Below are positions 38,900 through 48,666 of a stretch of 64,000 bases of DNA, piece by piece. Under the pieces are notes generated by a model that saw nothing but the letters and a program-made list of their open reading frames with translations, searched no databases and was not told the origin of the DNA. Source of the stretch: Draconibacterium sp. GTDB taxonomy: Bacteria; Bacteroidota; Bacteroidia; Bacteroidales; Prolixibacteraceae. Each line of letters starts with the position of its first letter. Positions within the stretch are counted from its first letter, which is position 1. The DNA is taken from assembly GCA_016705335.1 (NCBI GenBank), contig JADIYN010000024.1, positions 1-64,000 of the forward strand, written 5' to 3'. The position numbers and the translations under genes are program-made.

Positions 38900-39785
38900 T
38901 CACAACCCAACAACTTTCCCATCCAAATTCCAGCTTTCTTTTGTGTCAATTCCTAAATGTTTCATCGACGTAACAGCAACATCAATTACATTTACCTGTT
39001 GTTTTAATTCGCCCTTTTTAACGTTTTTCCCATTGGCGATATAAAAAATCGTGGTGTGTTCGGGAATATCTTTTCCATGTCCATTCTGGCTTCCTCCGTG
39101 GTCTGTTGAAACCAAAACCAACCAATTTTCAGACAAATAGGTTTTCCTGTTTTGTATTGCTGAAATCATCTTTCCAACCAAAGTATCAGCTTTTTCGATT
39201 GAAGCCAAATACTTTTCACTGTTAACTGAATAAACATACTCGTGTCCGGCATGGTCAACCTCATCCAACTGTACAAACATTGCGTCAGGGTTGTCATTCA
39301 TCAGCAAATCGGTAACACGGCCGGTAACTTTTTCATCGGTTAAAAGATAGTTGGCAATGTCAGCATCCCCTTCCTGCAGGATTTTGTGAATGGGGCTCCA
39401 GTTTACAACAGAAAACAATTTCGATTCGGGTTTTTGAGCCTTCACACGATGATAAAAGTGCGGATATTCTGCAATGTTCGGATTAGTATATTCATTGTCG
39501 AGCACATTGTGTTTTTCGTGCCAAACCCCAGTCAGCATCGCCGTCCAGCAAATTCCGCTACTGCTGATCGGATCAGTTAAGGCAGAAAATGAATAAGCTC
39601 CGTTTTGCCAAAGTTTGTCGAGGTTGGGAGTTTTTGCTTTTAGCAAACAATCAGGCCGCACTCCATCAATTCCAATAATTAGTACTTTATTCTGGGCTTT
39701 GATTTGTTCCCCAACCCAATAAAAAAAGCATTAATACGATAATCAAATTTTGCCCGAAAATCTTTTTTAAACTAAACCTCTTCAT
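38900..39785 (-). CDS. Alkaline-phosphatase-superfamily phosphodiesterase/phosphatase, one frameshift
   Basis: About 295 residues. A start at 39785 gives the signal sequence MKRFSLKKIFGQNLIIVLML. After a shift at a G run near 39711, the reading GEQIKAQNKVLIIGIDGVRPD joins the frame 39661-38900. Superfamily metal ligands and catalytic region are visible: IGIDGVRPD, the nucleophile area DPISSSGICWTAMLTG, QLDEVDHAGHEY and STDHGGSQNGHGKD. This matches type I phosphodiesterase/nucleotide pyrophosphatase-like proteins (PF01663 group). There is no C/S-x-P-x-R sulfatase signature, so it is not a classical formylglycine sulfatase. It may strip phosphate or phosphodiester groups from a glycan or nucleotide sugar. 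It lies between the DUF3089 hydrolase and the GH101-like gene. Confidence 0.75.
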
Positions 39786-40066
39786 TTTTTATAAGTTTTT
39801 AACGTGAAATCATTTTTAAATTAATTTACAAAATCAAAAATCTTTTAAAATTTTACAAAAGTGTAAATATAATAAATGACCAATATCAAAAATGACGGGA
39901 CGATACATATTTGAGCAGAAAACTCAAAGTTTATTTAAAAATGGCTTTTTTAAAAAAGAGAATTTGGAACCTAACGGCAGTCAGTGATTTCTTTTAATAA
40001 GTAAATAATGTGGATTTAAGGAGAAGATCTTTTTATTTCATTCGGAAGAAAAAACCTAACAACTAA

Positions 40067-40953
40067 TTATTTTCCACCGCCATTTTCTGTTAACCACTTA
40101 TCAATTCTGAGTTTCACATTTTCACGGATATTTAACCAAAACAGGTTAAAATCATAAACATGAAGATCTTTCCCCTTTTTCATGCCCTCAAGAATGACAT
40201 CGGGCGATTCGACCCAAAGAATTTTTGTTTTAGGTTCAATACCAGCGGCTACTGTGTGCGGGATAATTTTATCGAAACCGTTCATAATTCCAAGATGGTT
40301 TACCTTTGGCATCCAATTTTCCGAAGTATTCCAGGTTAGAGGGTTTACACAAACACAATCACCGTTCTCAACCAAAACCCGATCAGGAATTTCTCCTTTT
40401 TCGTAACTCCGCCAACCTGCAAAACAACCAGTTTGGTTTGGTTTTTCGCTCACCGGTATTGATTTGAAAGCATCCTTTTTAATTCTGTATCCCGGAATAT
40501 AGGCACAGACCAGCTGATTTTGCAAAGGTAAATCATCAAAAAATTCCTGCAATAAACGAATGGCGTGCAAAGTTCCCTGACTGTGAGATGCAATTACAAT
40601 TGGCCGGTTTTTGTTTTCATTTTGAAGGTAATACAAAAAGGCAGTTTTTACATCGCTGTAGGCCAGGTCGAATGCTGCTGTTGCTTCTGGCGTTTCCATT
40701 TTGTAAAAACTTCCATATTTGCCTGACGATAACGCGGTGCAAAAACCCTGCAACTGCCATTAAATGCAGAAGACTGAAAAAGTATTGATTTATAATCGGT
40801 TTCCCCGTTCACAACCGGGTCACTCAACCACGCATTCCATGATGCTGTGTCAGCTTCGTCAAAATAGGAAGTTGGGTGTACAAAAAACACATCCGCTTCT
40901 TTATCCGTTTCCTCATCATTCAAACCTTCAGGAATTTTATCGCTTGTATCCAT
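40067..40953 (-). CDS. DUF3089 alpha/beta-hydrolase-like protein, one frameshift
   Basis: About 295 residues joined, without a signal peptide. The frame 40953-40648 gives the DUF3089 start (EADVFFVHPTSYFDEAD, FQSSAFNGSCRVFAPRYRQ) and 40753-40067 the rest (GSFYKMETPEATAAFDLAYSD, then VIASHSQGTLHAIRLL). The shift near 40705 fits one base in the poly-A/T stretch. The G/S-H-S-Q-G-T motif is a nucleophile elbow with Ser as likely catalytic residue; NHLGIMNGFDKIIPHTVAAG near the end could supply the acid and base. Esterase or lipase activity is usual for this fold, but no substrate is known for the family. The start overlaps the exporter gene by 17 bases, so both are translated from one message. 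Confidence 0.75.
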
Positions 40954-42252
40954 TTTGTATGGAGATTATTTTGCCCCGGCTAAAAGAGAAATAAATTCCG
41001 GACAACGCAATAACTGCAGAAGTTATAAAACCCAATTTCAGAGCTTTAAGAAAGATAAGATTTGACACAACTTCTACCGATTGTTTCTGAAAAAGTATGG
41101 CAAAAAAGATGGTGGCAATTGTCATACTGATGATCTGTCCAACCACCCTCATTGTTGATGCGGTTCCGGATGCCAGCCCCAACTGTTTTTTTTCCACCGA
41201 ACTCATTATTGTATTCATGTTTGGCGATGAAAAAAGTGCAAAACCGAAACCTACCCAAAACAACAGGAACACGATAATAGTAATTGAGGTTGATTCATTT
41301 AAAAAAGCAAAAGCAGCCAATCCAATTGTGCACATTGACATTCCGATGGTTGCCAGATAACGTGGTTGAATTCTGTCAGATAACCTACCTGCAAATGGTG
41401 AAAAAATAGCCATAACAATTGGTTGAGCAACCAAAATAGTTCCGGCATCACGCGGAGCCAGACCTTTAACCTTCTGCAATTACGGGTAAAAAGCTTTGTT
41501 TCCAGTACAGGTCTAAATGAATTTGTTTCGAAAATCCAAAAAACAATGAGTAGAATTATACCTGCTCCCATCATCAGCCATCCCTGAAGTGCCGGAATCC
41601 GGGCTGATCCGTAAGTTAATGTCACCAAACCCAACATATAAAAAACCGTACCCTTTAAATCTATTTTTTTGTTTGAATTTGTTTCAATAATATCTTTTCC
41701 AAGGAAAAGAAAAGCGAGAAAAGTTGCGATTAAACCAAAACCCGATGAAAAATAGAATATTGACCGCCAGCCGAGATATTGGGTTAAAAACCCACCGAAA
41801 AAAGGGCCAAAAGCAAGACCAAGATAAACAGCAGAAACCCCGATTCCAAGAACCCTTCCACGATATTTTGGAGCAAATTCGGCAACCAATATTGCCGCAC
41901 CTGTGGTACTGCTGAATGCCGCGCCAACCCCCTGCAAAAACCTGAAAAAGATAAGCCAGTAGCCGGAAACCGCGAACCCGCTTAACAATGACGAAAGTGT
42001 AAAAAGTACGATTCCGATTTTATAAACCCGTTTAATTCCGGTCAGGTCGCCCCAGCGCCCAACGGGGAGCAAAAACATGGCGGTTGAGAGTAGAAAGGCT
42101 GTAACAACCCAACTCAAAGTAACAGCATTGAGGCCAAAATCCTTTTCAATAGCCGGCAACGCAATGTTTACTGACGAAATAAGAAATGTGGACATAAATG
42201 AGCTGAAAGCCACAATTGACAGTACTGTGATTTGCGTTTTTGTCCAGTTCAT
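40937..42252 (-). CDS. DHA2-family MFS exporter, frame-broken with internal deletion
   Basis: An inner-membrane drug/proton antiporter-like protein of the EmrB/QacA type. The frame 42252 to about 41480 gives helices 1-8 (SSVNIALPAIEKDFGLNAVTLSW, GRWGDLTGIKRVYKIG, FFRFLQGVGAAFSSTTGAAI as motif C region). The frame 41479-40937 gives the last helices (QKVKGLAPRDAGTILVAQPI, NTIMSSVEKKQLGLASGTAS). Where the frames meet, ETKLFTRN is followed directly by QKVKGLAPRDAG; family members have about 30 more residues there, a loop and one helix. So a segment of roughly 90 bases plus an indel is missing. It could be a true inactivating deletion or an assembly collapse. Sugar export or resistance is possible; its role in the locus is unclear. 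Confidence 0.8.
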
Positions 42253-42361
42253 AAGATTTTCCTGAAAAAATTCATAATTTACTTTACTGACAATTTATTT
42301 TAAAAAGCTCTATTACAATTCCAAAACTTGTCAAGTCACAACAAAAGTAATTTTATTCCTT

Positions 42362-45280
42362 TCAGTTTTCAATTTTATGATAAAGTGCTTCCGGTGGTAT
42401 TTCCTGTTGAACAATTCCGGGACCTTCCCAGGTTACAATATTAAATTTACGTGCCCCAAGTTGAAAATATTTTTCTGAAACTTCATATTTTCCCTTGCGC
42501 AAAGCAACAGTCTTGAATCCTCCACGCAAAAACTCCTTTCCATCGATATAAAAAACACATTTGTCGTTCACATTTATTGAAAACATGTAAACTCCATCAC
42601 GCGGAATGTCAATAAAACCAGACCATTCAAAGCCAAAATAATCCTCTGTTTTCCGCTGGTTGATTGTAAAATTGGGAAGAATTCCTGTTTCAACGGGTGT
42701 GAATTTATCCAATTCCTCCGGCTCCAAAACATGCACTTCATAATATTTGTACTTCAAACCGTTTTTAAATTTGCCAGTTCCTTCAAAGTTTTTGTATTCC
42801 TCAAAATCCAATTTTTTTACATTGATTGAAACCGGTCTGCTTGGCAGAATCCCATTTTTAAACGAAGCAAAACGTATTTCAGTGGTTTTGTCAACTACCA
42901 CCGGTTCAACAAATAAAGCCGATTCCCGCGTTGGCCTCGAACCATCAGTTGTGTAGCGAATTTCAACCTCATTATCATCGCACAATAATGAAACCGTTGC
43001 CGATTCAAGAAAGTTTTCATCTTTGGTAACAGCATAAGGTAATTTTGATGCAGCTTCATATTTTTCTGAAGTTGGCCGATCTTCCTTTTTAACTCCCCAT
43101 TCTTTATTAGGAACCGGCCCCATTTCGAAAATCAATTCAGAGCCATTCAAAATATCCTCATGCAAAAACCAGAATTTTGTGTATGGTTTTCCATTTAAAG
43201 TAACGGATTGAATGTATTTGTTTTCAGAAGAAACATCATTTGCTTTGACTGTAAAATCCTTCCCGTTTTCAAGGTGAATTACAACTTTATCGAAAATGGG
43301 GCTGCCAATTATATACTCTGGAGTTCCGGGACAAACCTCGTAAAAACCCATGGCACTTAAAATATACCAGGCCGACATTTGTCCGCAATCCTCGTTCCCA
43401 CTTAAACCAACGGGTTTGTCATCGTACATTGTATCCATAATTTCGCGCACAACCGATTGTGTTTTCCAGGGTACTCCGGCGTAATTATACAAATAAGCCA
43501 TGTGGTGGCTGGGTTCATTTCCGTGAGCGTACTGACCAATCAATCCGGTTGCATCAATTGCATTTTCGTCATGTGCCGATTGTTTTGTGAAAAGTGTATC
43601 CATCCAGGCTACAAATTTTTCGTCACCGCCAGTCAAATCTATCAAACCGTTTACATCATGCGGCGCAAACAAGCTGTACTGATATGAGTTTCCTTCAACA
43701 AAATGCTCACTTCCTTCGGCGGGATCGAAAGGTGAAACCCATTTGCGATCGCTCTTGATGGGTCGCATAAAACCTATTGAACTATCGAACATGTTTTTAT
43801 ATGATTGCGCTCTGTAAATAAAATCACTGTAATCATCAGTTTTGTTTAAAAGTTTAGCCATTTGAGCCACACTCCAATCGTTGTAAGCATATTCCATAAC
43901 CATAGAAACAGATCCACCAACTTTATCAGCGGGAATAAATCCAAGGTTGCTGTAATATCCAATATCCTGAACCCTTTTTTTCATGGCTTCAAAAGCAAGT
44001 CCGGCATCAAAATCCCTGATTCCTTTTTTGTAACCGTCGAGAATTACCGAATGGGTGTGATATCCGATCATTACACCTGTATAATTTCCGGCAAGTTCCC
44101 ATTGAGGTAAACGGCCACCCACCTTGTACATTTCAAGAAAAGTTTTTATCCAGTTGTTGTACCGTATAGGATCAATAATTGTATATAGCGGCATGTTTGC
44201 CCGGAAAGTATCCCATAACGAAAAAACTGTGTAATTGGTAAAACCCTTTGCGAAATGCACTTTATTGTCAACCGCGCGATATCGTTTATCAACATCTTCA
44301 AAAATGTTTGGGGCGATGGCAGTGTGGTACAAGCCTGTGTAAAAAATGCGTTTTTGTTTATCTGTTCCACCTTCCACTTCAATTTTCGACAAAAAAGTAT
44401 TCCAATCATTTTTTGCGTTTTCCGCTACTTTTTCAAAATCCCAACCCGGGTTTTCTGTTTCGAGATTTTTCCGGGCGCCATCAACATCTACTGCTGAAAT
44501 GCCAATTTTAACCTGAATTTGTTCGTTTTCTTTTGTATCGAATTGAAAAAATGCCCTTATATTTTGCCCTTCCACTTTTTTGATTCCCTCCTTCAAAGTA
44601 TCATTCAGTGCAATTCCGAATGTGTGAAAAGGTTTTGAAAATTTTGCATAAAAATATACATACTGATCAGCTGCCCATCTTTTGGAACGCCGCAAACCAG
44701 AAATCTCGGTATCGCTGATTATTTCAAGGTTCGATTCAATCACAAAGTCACGGTTCTTTAAATCAAGTATGATATTCGACTGGTTTGATTTGGGAAAAGT
44801 ATAACGATGAAACCCTGTTCGTGTGGTTGCGGTAAGTTCTGCTTTAATTTTATCATCATCCAGAAATACACTGTAATATCCTGGTGCAGCCTTCTCGTTT
44901 TCATGCTGAAATGCTGAACGGTAGCCCACTTTTAGGTCGTTTTCATCGCCCGGCAAAATTTGTACTTCGCCAACTGTTGGCATCAGCAGCACGTCGCAAT
45001 ATTCGGGAGCACCAGTTCCGCTCAAATGCGTCTGACTGAAACCCATTATGGTTTTGTCGGAATAGTGATAACCGGAGGAACCGTCCCAATCTTCCCAGCG
45101 TGTGTCGGGGCTGATTTGTACCATTCCAAACGGCACTGTTGCACCCGGAAAAGTATGCCCGTGACCACCAGTACCAATCATCGGATCGACCCAAACTGTG
45201 AAATCCTGGGTGGAATGGTTGCTGCATCCTGCCACCAATGCAATCAGAAAAAGAATATCAGCATATTTTATTATATTCAT
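42362..45280 (-). CDS. GH92 alpha-mannosidase lipoprotein with CHB_HEX_C and PA14 modules
   Basis: An intact 972-residue lipoprotein (lipobox V-A-G-C). GH92 enzymes are Ca2+-dependent inverting exo-alpha-mannosidases. Visible signatures: DPMIGTGGHGHTFPGATVPFG near residue 32, HLSGTGAPEYCDVLLMP, HGNEPSHHMAYLYNYAG near 590 (Glu is the likely acid) and GNEDCGQMSAWYILSAMGFY near 630 (acidic base and Ca2+ region). After the barrel come a chitobiase C-terminal-like domain (about 770-840, IRYTTDGSRPTRESALF) and a PA14-like domain (about 850-965, YMFSINVNDKCVFYIDG). The same two modules follow the GH78 and one other GH92 here. It is the last of three GH92 genes, 24 bases after the second. Confidence 0.95.
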   Translation of the reverse strand: MNIIKYADILFLIALVAGCSNHSTQDFTVWVDPMIGTGGHGHTFPGATVPFGMVQISPDTRWEDWDGSSGYHYSDKTIMGFSQTHLSGTGAPEYCDVLLMPTVGEVQILPGDENDLKVGYRSAFQHENEKAAPGYYSVFLDDDKIKAELTATTRTGFHRYTFPKSNQSNIILDLKNRDFVIESNLEIISDTEISGLRRSKRWAADQYVYFYAKFSKPFHTFGIALNDTLKEGIKKVEGQNIRAFFQFDTKENEQIQVKIGISAVDVDGARKNLETENPGWDFEKVAENAKNDWNTFLSKIEVEGGTDKQKRIFYTGLYHTAIAPNIFEDVDKRYRAVDNKVHFAKGFTNYTVFSLWDTFRANMPLYTIIDPIRYNNWIKTFLEMYKVGGRLPQWELAGNYTGVMIGYHTHSVILDGYKKGIRDFDAGLAFEAMKKRVQDIGYYSNLGFIPADKVGGSVSMVMEYAYNDWSVAQMAKLLNKTDDYSDFIYRAQSYKNMFDSSIGFMRPIKSDRKWVSPFDPAEGSEHFVEGNSYQYSLFAPHDVNGLIDLTGGDEKFVAWMDTLFTKQSAHDENAIDATGLIGQYAHGNEPSHHMAYLYNYAGVPWKTQSVVREIMDTMYDDKPVGLSGNEDCGQMSAWYILSAMGFYEVCPGTPEYIIGSPIFDKVVIHLENGKDFTVKANDVSSENKYIQSVTLNGKPYTKFWFLHEDILNGSELIFEMGPVPNKEWGVKKEDRPTSEKYEAASKLPYAVTKDENFLESATVSLLCDDNEVEIRYTTDGSRPTRESALFVEPVVVDKTTEIRFASFKNGILPSRPVSINVKKLDFEEYKNFEGTGKFKNGLKYKYYEVHVLEPEELDKFTPVETGILPNFTINQRKTEDYFGFEWSGFIDIPRDGVYMFSINVNDKCVFYIDGKEFLRGGFKTVALRKGKYEVSEKYFQLGARKFNIVTWEGPGIVQQEIPPEALYHKIEN

Positions 45281-45304
45281 TTTTTATATGTTTTTCAATC
45301 TGGT

Positions 45305-47658
45305 TTATTTTAATTTTAAAGATGGATTCTCTGTCATTTCAAAAATCAGAATTCCACCCCGGGCAATTTCTTCGTGTTTAAACCACCAGCGGTTGAGCGG
45401 TTTTCCATTCAACCACACTTTCTGCACATATTTGTTTTTCGAAGAGAAATTCTTTGTTACTATTTTAAGTTCATTTTCACCCAATTTAATTGTTGCCTTT
45501 TCAAACAGCGGTACCCCAATCTGGTAAACATCCGACCCAGCCACCGGGTAAAATCCCAGTGAACTAAAAACATACCACGCCGACAAAGTACCTGCATCGT
45601 CATCACCGTCAAGTCCATCATAACCTGCACCGTATTTGTTTTCCAAAACCCAGCGCACCCATTTTTGGGTAAGATCGGGTCTGTTGGTATAATTAAAAAG
45701 GTAAGCCGTGTGAATATCAGGTTCGTTACCATGCCAGTAATATGATCCGGGGTTCCATGTTCCACGGTCGGGATCGGCTTTTTCAAAAAAATTATTGAGT
45801 TCATCAACAAAATAAGCGGTGTCCCTAAACAACGAAACCAGTCCCGGTGCATCGAAAAAAACAGCCCATCTCCATTGCTCTGCACAACCTTCCACATAAT
45901 CATCGGTATATTGTCCATCTGAATCAAAATAGGTCAGCATCAGCGGGTCGAATTTTTCCTGAAAACCACTATCTGAATTTCTGGGTTGAAAATATTGTGT
46001 TTCAGAATTCCATATATTCCGGTAAAATTGAGCCCTTTTCGCAAACAAGGCAGAATCTTCGGGGTAACCAAGTTTTGCTGCCAACTTCGAAATGGCATCA
46101 TCGGCATAGGCATATTCAAGGGTTTTGCTAACTGCTTCACCCATACTGTCAGCCGGACAATAACCATATTTCAAATATTGCTGAATACCTGGGCGGGGTT
46201 TAAATCCCTTTTCAGGCAGATCAATTCCCAAGGCTGCCTTTTTCATAGCTTTGTAAGCAGTTTCTACATCGAAATCAATGATACCTTTCTGATAGGTTTC
46301 AGAAAGAACAATATCTGCAGAAGCCCCTAACATTGAGCCAGTGTAACCTGTCCCTGAAGGCCAGCGAGGTAAAAAACCACCCTGCTCGCTCATTTTCACC
46401 AGTGAAATTGCCATATCACGCTGATCTCCGGGTGCAATCAAACAAAAAAGAGGGTGTATAGTTCGGAAAGTATCCCATAAAGACAGGTCAGTAAAATACC
46501 TGAATCGATCAGCTTTATGAACCTTTTTATCGAAACCGGTATAATCGCCGTTTACATCGTTAAACACAGTTGGCATTTGAAATGAATGGTAAAGCGCTGT
46601 GTAAAATATTCCCCGTTGTTCCTTTGATGCACCATCAATTTTAACCAATGCCAGCTTTTCTTCCCAGGCAAGTTTTGCCCGTTCCACTATTTCAGCGAAA
46701 TCTGCAGAATCGGTTTCTACCATTAGGTTTTCCCGCGCATTTTCAATGCTAACATAAGATATTGCAAGCTTCAGTTCGATAGTTTCCAGGTCTGAGTATC
46801 TATCGAAACTAAGGTCAATGCCTACTGTATCACCCTGAACAGAAGATATTTGCCGAATAGTTTTATCACCCGACCAGAGTGTACTTGAAGAAAACGGTTT
46901 ATTGAAACGTGCAGCAAAATAAATTTTCAGTCCGCCATATCTTGAAGCAAAATTCCCAAAGGTGCGGATTGTCCCCGTAATTTCTCCATCAGATGAAACA
47001 GAAACTTCACCTTCGGTAGTTTTCCTTTTCCCAGTGAACTTGAAACATCAATAAGAATATGTGGTGTTTCTTTTCCTGAAAATGAATAACGGTGAACTCC
47101 GACCCTTTCGGTAGCAGTGAGTTCTGCCAAAATTCCCTTTTGTTTGAAATTCACTGCATAATATCCGGGAAATGCAGTCTCGTTTTTATGTGAAAAATGG
47201 TGATATTTTCCTTCTTTGTAATATTTAAGGCTTTTGTCGCCAGTGGAAGGATAAACCCTGAAATGGCCGCCATCGTATGCTCCCGTGCCAATCAGCCTTG
47301 TATGGCTAAATCCCATGATGTGGTTATCGGCATAATAATACCCGGCGGTGCTAACCGTACTTTCATCAAAAAAATCCTTCCCAAGAAAGAAACGTGTTTC
47401 AGGACTCAAACGAACCATTCCGAAAGGCAGAGATGGTCCGGGAATATCATCACCACTTGTGTAGGACGGGAAACCTCCTGTGCCTGTAAAAGGATTTACA
47501 AATTGCCCAATTTCACCGGGTTTTACAGGAACTTCCATGTTTCCGGTTTCTGCTCTGACGGTTAGCTGATAGCGAACGTAAATGGCAAAAGTTATTGTTA
47601 GAGCCAATAAAAGCACAGTAAAAAAGATATATAAAAAGTACTTTAAAATCGTTTTCAT
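45305..47658 (-). CDS. GH92 alpha-mannosidase with N-terminal membrane anchor, one frameshift
   Basis: About 785 residues. The frame 47658-46927 begins with a long transmembrane segment (residues 8-28, FLYIFFTVLLLALTITFAIYV) and no lipobox, so the protein is anchored in the inner membrane or periplasmic, unlike the other two GH92. It continues QFVNPFTGTGGFPSYTSGDD and HTRLIGTGAYDGGHFRVYP. A shift near 47030 (in a GGGAAAAGG stretch) leads to TTEGEVSVSSDGEITGTIRT and the frame down to 45305. The family motifs are altered: HGNEPDIHTAYLFNYTN, and DGDDDAGTLSAWYVFSSLG in place of GNEDCGQ. No CHB_HEX_C/PA14 tail is present. Linkage preference may therefore differ from its two neighbours. Confidence 0.88.
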
Positions 47659-47944
47659 GCCAGCAGTTTACAGGGAAATTTCGAAAATGAATCCTATTCT
47701 CAAAATAATATTATCGCAGTCGATTTATGTCCTGTTATTTTATTCGATACACATTAAATATTAGCTGATTAAAAATGGAAAATGAATTCATAATTGAACA
47801 GTTGTATTGATACAAAATAGATTTGTAAATAAAATGTCATACCTGCTTATATCTGTCAGGCGGGCTTTCACCTTCCCTGTTCCCGGGACAAGCTATTCAG
47901 TTTGCTCCTTGATTTTTTTAATCTGCATTGTTTGGTTTTAACTT

Positions 47945-48592
47945 TCAAAAAAACACATTAAAATCAGTAATAACCCCGAGAGCTAAACTAAAATCATGAT
48001 AAGAATTGAATTCATGTTTAAATGCAACGGTATCGCAACCTGCTCTATTCGCTGCAATTAAACCTGATTCTGAATCTTCAAAAATTAAAACCTCTGAACC
48101 GGGTAAATTTAATTTTCCTAAAGCCAGCAAATAAGCTTCAGGGTCGGGTTTATGTTTGCTAACATGTTCTTTGGTAATAACAACGTCAAAGAACTTTTTT
48201 AAATCCAACTGTGTAAGCACCTGATCAACCATCCAGGCAAAGGCTGAACTAACAACACCAGTTTTCTTCCCTCTTTCTTTCAATTTTGACAACAATTCAA
48301 CAACATTTGGATTTGGTTTTAATTCACGAATAAGCAATTCCTGATATACCAGCTTAAACACTGAATTAAACCTGACCATATCGGGAGCTATATGAGCTTT
48401 CGTAAAAAAGTAATTTGTTACCTTTTCCCAACTTTCACCCATAACCGCTTTATAAGTATCAACATCCACTACACCCCCAAAATGAATACAGGTTTTTACC
48501 AGGGCAAGTCCTTTCAGTTTTTCCGAATCTACGAGGGTTCCATCCATGTCAAATAAATATGCTGAATAGCTTTTCAATAATTTCATTTTCAA
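47945..48592 (-). CDS. HAD-superfamily phosphatase/phosphoglucomutase-like
   Basis: An intact 215-residue cytoplasmic protein. HAD motif I is FDMDGTLVDSE at 14-24 (first Asp nucleophile), motif II is VVSSA near 115, motif III Lys is in KHKPDPEAYLLAL near 148, and motif IV is FEDSESG near 172. A four-helix cap between motifs I and II (KGLALVKTCIHFGG to LVYQELL) makes it subfamily IA, the group of beta-phosphoglucomutases and sugar-phosphate phosphatases. Substrate cannot be deduced. Sitting between two GH92 genes, it may act on a phosphorylated product of mannose or related sugars. The gap of 286 bases to the next gene downstream holds no gene. Confidence 0.88.
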   Translation of the reverse strand: MKMKLLKSYSAYLFDMDGTLVDSEKLKGLALVKTCIHFGGVVDVDTYKAVMGESWEKVTNYFFTKAHIAPDMVRFNSVFKLVYQELLIRELKPNPNVVELLSKLKERGKKTGVVSSAFAWMVDQVLTQLDLKKFFDVVITKEHVSKHKPDPEAYLLALGKLNLPGSEVLIFEDSESGLIAANRAGCDTVAFKHEFNSYHDFSLALGVITDFNVFF

Positions 48593-48666
48593 TTTTGTGG
48601 AAGAAAGCTGATCATTTTTAATTAGTTATTGAAACAGAATTGAATCCTGAATATCTTGTTTTCAAT

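Noticed and set aside
38900..39785. Sulfatase
   Set aside because: No C/S-x-P-x-R activation motif; metal ligands fit the NPP/alkaline-phosphatase group instead.
39945..39958. CTTTTTTAAAAAAG perfect palindrome in the gap before the phosphatase gene
   Set aside because: Only A and T around a centre, no GC-rich stem and no loop, so not a credible terminator.
47820..47910. Slightly GC-richer patch with short inverted repeats as mobile-element remnant
   Set aside because: The repeats are 4-6 bp, no transposase or target duplication is near, and no flanking direct repeat is visible.
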